This document shows positions 5,889 to 7,664 of a stretch of DNA of 7,664 nt, piece by piece. A model generated the notes under the pieces. That model saw only the letters and a program-made list of their open reading frames with translations, was not told the origin of the DNA and did not search any database. The translations under genes were made by a program, and so were the position numbers. How positions within the stretch are numbered: the first letter of the stretch is position 1; the number at the start of each line of letters is the position of its first letter. The DNA lies in assembly GCA_018056205.1 (NCBI GenBank), contig JAGPGC010000051.1:1-7664 (forward strand). The letters run 5' to 3'. This DNA is from Candidatus Atribacteria bacterium. GTDB lineage: Bacteria > Atribacterota > Atribacteria > Atribacterales > Atribacteraceae.

Positions 5889-6455
5889 AACTTTATTTTG
5901 TCTTGGACAATCCTATGATTTGAGGTACTTTTAATTGTATTTATTTTTTTATCCTTCATTTCACGTTTAGTTGATTTCAGTGAAAATTGAGATGAAACTA
6001 AGAAGTTATCAAAACCAAATTCACCAGTAAACTTTTTTAAATTAATGTTTCTATTTTTTACCTTAGCAGGTAAAAAATTCATGAAAAACAAATCTTCTTT
6101 TTTCATTGTTATTTTAACAATTATTTTATTTTTAGAGATAATTAGTAGTATCTCCTTTGCTCAACCCATAACTTTTATCCTTATCTATGTAATGATACCC
6201 ATTATTATCTTGGTTTAATAAGGTATGTGGTTTCATGTAAATAAATTCCAATTCAGGTTTAAATGGGCAGATTGATCTTCTTAAGACCTGTTCTTGATCG
6301 TATATTTACTATCAAAAAACCATTCCCTTCACACTGGTGATGTATATAAGAACCTGGGTATATAATAAAATGATTAAACTGATAAAAAATTAATAATTTC
6401 ATAAATATAATTTTGACTCAAGATCATTAAAACATTTTGGTTTTTAAATAAATTT
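5889..6455. other. Gene-poor 567-bp stretch between convergent genes
   Basis: The stretch separates the 3' ends of the URO-D-like gene and the agaS-like gene and is very AT-rich. It holds no convincing gene. A plus-strand 45-codon ORF at 6081-6218 begins like a signal peptide. On the minus strand two open frames, 6305-6132 and 6160-5882, overlap in different phases and could be a frameshifted remnant. TTGTC-TTG-GACAA (5898-5910) just after the URO-D-like stop is a small stem with no adjacent T-run, so it is at best a weak terminator. No strong terminator for either flanking gene was found. Confidence 0.6.
6081..6218 (+). CDS. Possible short secreted peptide or truncated exported-protein remnant
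   Basis: The ORF encodes 45 residues. Residues 1-27 look like an export signal: MKNKSS start, a long hydrophobic stretch, then SISFA with likely cleavage before Gln28. The remaining 18 residues are hydrophobic (QPITFILIYVMIPIIILV), unlike a normal mature domain. It may therefore be a tiny membrane peptide, the broken 5' end of a lost exported-protein gene, or chance in AT-rich DNA, where Ile/Phe/Leu codons are common. Only a weak Shine-Dalgarno-like AGG lies about ten bases upstream. No homologue is recognised. Confidence 0.2.
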   Translation: MKNKSSFFIVILTIILFLEIISSISFAQPITFILIYVMIPIIILV

Positions 6456-7664
6456 TCATCCTTTGATTTCTTGAAATATACCTTTTTCTGCAAATACCTT
6501 TGGATCGTAGATCTTCACACCTTGAACCACTCGATGAATAATCCCGGTTTCACTGGGTGAATCAGGTCTGAATCCAAGTTGGAGTGATTTAAATAAGCCC
6601 AGTAATTGCCCAAAAATGACATATACCGGTGGAGTTAGAGCATCGGGGAGAACTGGTTGGGAATCCACACTGATATCAATTACCTCATCTCCATAACGAC
6701 GGACTTCATCATCCAATGCCTGTCCAATGAGAATGGTCATTTTTCCTAGCTCTTGGCGTCGGACCTCATTTAATAATTCGATTTCATAACGACGGACATA
6801 GGGATCGGAAGCAAGAAAAGCGATAATGAGGGTTTGTTTATTAATTATTGCTTTCGGTCCATGGCGTAAATCGAGGAAGGTATTATAGCTACACATGACC
6901 CGCCCGTTGGTTAGTTCCTGAAGCTTAAGATGGGATTCCATAGCGGTTCCATAGTGACTTCCACTTCCCAAAAAAACAGCTCTTTGAAAGTCACTTTCGG
7001 CAACTTGCTTGGCAATTACAGGTGCTACTGAGAGGATGTGTTTCCCCGCACTAACCAATCGAAAGAGTACTTTTTTATAATCTTCAGGAGAATTAACCTG
7101 AGAACAAGCCTGGCCAGCAATCACCATATTGCTAAAGGAAGCGGTCATAGCCAACCCCCGGTCATTGGTCTTTTCATCGAGACAGATTACCAGACTATTG
7201 GGATTTTTCTTAGCTCTTTGGGCTAAACTGCCCTTCTGATTACAGGTAATTACCAGGTGATGAATGACATCGGAATACTGATTAGCAATCTCATAAGCAC
7301 CAATACTTTCTGGGCTATCTCCCGAACGAGCAAAGGAGATCATGATCGGGTTGGTCTGAGTAAAGTATTCATTGGGGTGGGTTACCATCTTTCCGGTTGA
7401 AACCACTTGAACTGGAACAAGAAACCTCTGACGGTATAACCCTTGTAAACAGTATCCAACAAATTCTGAGGTTCCAGCACCAGCTAAGTAGATGATACTC
7501 TTTTTCTTTTCGGTTAAAAAGTTAAAGAGGTCGATCAAATCTTGACGGTACTTAAATATTCTTTCAGCACTCGAAGCCCATAAATCAACTTGAGAATGGA
7601 TCTCTTGAGGAGTATGTTGAATACCCAGAACTTCCTTTTGGTGGTCATCAAGAGAAATTAATTC
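6456..7664 (-). CDS. agaS: AgaS-type SIS-domain sugar-phosphate isomerase/deaminase (N-terminus outside window)
   Basis: 402 codons are visible and the frame is open to the right edge. A TTG at 7538 could be mistaken for the start, but the 42 codons before it continue the family's N-terminal region (GIQHTPQEIHSQVDLW), so only a few residues are probably missing. It resembles AgaS, the N-acetylgalactosamine/galactosamine-pathway ketose-aldose isomerase, reported in E. coli as a galactosamine-6-phosphate deaminase/isomerase. Numbered from the window edge, the first SIS domain has AGAGTSEF (61-68) and SFARSGDSPES (110-120). The second has LGSGSHYGTAMES (232-244), QELTNGR (249-255) and LRHGPKA (266-272). 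The C-terminal PSETGIIHRVVQGV (370-383) is AgaS-like. There is no glutaminase domain, so it is not full-length GlmS. Other ketose/aldose sugar-phosphates are possible substrates, as no pathway partner is visible. G+C is slightly above that of its neighbours. Confidence 0.87.
   Translation of the reverse strand, partial: ELISLDDHQKEVLGIQHTPQEIHSQVDLWASSAERIFKYRQDLIDLFNFLTEKKKSIIYLAGAGTSEFVGYCLQGLYRQRFLVPVQVVSTGKMVTHPNEYFTQTNPIMISFARSGDSPESIGAYEIANQYSDVIHHLVITCNQKGSLAQRAKKNPNSLVICLDEKTNDRGLAMTASFSNMVIAGQACSQVNSPEDYKKVLFRLVSAGKHILSVAPVIAKQVAESDFQRAVFLGSGSHYGTAMESHLKLQELTNGRVMCSYNTFLDLRHGPKAIINKQTLIIAFLASDPYVRRYEIELLNEVRRQELGKMTILIGQALDDEVRRYGDEVIDISVDSQPVLPDALTPPVYVIFGQLLGLFKSLQLGFRPDSPSETGIIHRVVQGVKIYDPKVFAEKGIFQEIKG

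Noticed and set aside
7038..7226. 62-codon plus-strand frame
   Set aside because: It lies antisense within the well-supported agaS-like gene.
6456..7538. Taking the TTG at 7538 as the start of the agaS-like gene
   Set aside because: The frame stays open for 42 more codons to the window edge and encodes recognisable AgaS N-terminal sequence, so the true start lies outside the window.
1..7664. A previously undescribed multi-gene system such as a defence island, biosynthetic cluster or mobile element
   Set aside because: Every substantial gene belongs to a recognised family, the transcription units are mostly single genes or a known pair, and no unknown conserved partner genes are present.

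Overview
The window is AT-rich bacterial DNA (by eye about 35-38% G+C, a little higher in the last gene). It carries ordinary chromosomal genes on both strands. No tRNA, rRNA, CRISPR array, transposase or phage gene was seen. The gene mix is RecD2 helicase, secreted plant-type glutamine cyclotransferase, AzlCD amino-acid exporter, URO-D-superfamily enzyme and AgaS-type sugar isomerase. Together with the low G+C this suggests an anaerobic low-G+C bacterium; Atribacterota, Thermotogota-like lineages or clostridial Firmicutes all fit. That placement is an impression, since no marker gene is present.

Layout from left to right. A minus-strand gene begins at 33 and runs off the left edge. A 256-bp divergent spacer holds a 20-bp palindrome and a good promoter for recD2 (290-2452, +). 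A 454-bp gene-free stretch (2453-2906) contains a G/C-rich, REP-like pair of inverted palindromic repeats flanked by an imperfect 24-nt direct repeat. The glutamine cyclotransferase gene follows (2907-3755, +). It meets the azlCD operon (minus, 4793-3757) tail to tail with one base between the stop codons. azlC is divergent from a URO-D-like gene (4887-5888, +). A 567-bp gene-poor stretch (5889-6455) holds only weak ORF fragments, one of which looks like a signal peptide. An agaS-like gene (minus, 7664-6456) is open through the right edge.

The genes do not form one pathway. AzlC and AzlD are a genuine operon (ATGA stop/start overlap, two-subunit exporter). The other genes look independently transcribed. 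The most interesting features are regulatory and structural. The best promoters of azlC and of the cyclotransferase gene lie so close to the start codon that leaderless mRNAs are predicted, whereas azlD, the URO-D-like gene and the left-edge gene have strong Shine-Dalgarno sites. The URO-D-like protein carries an apparent zinc triad of the methyltransferase (MtaA/MtbA) type and lacks the recognisable HemE N-terminal signature. I see no convincing evidence of an undescribed multi-gene system here.
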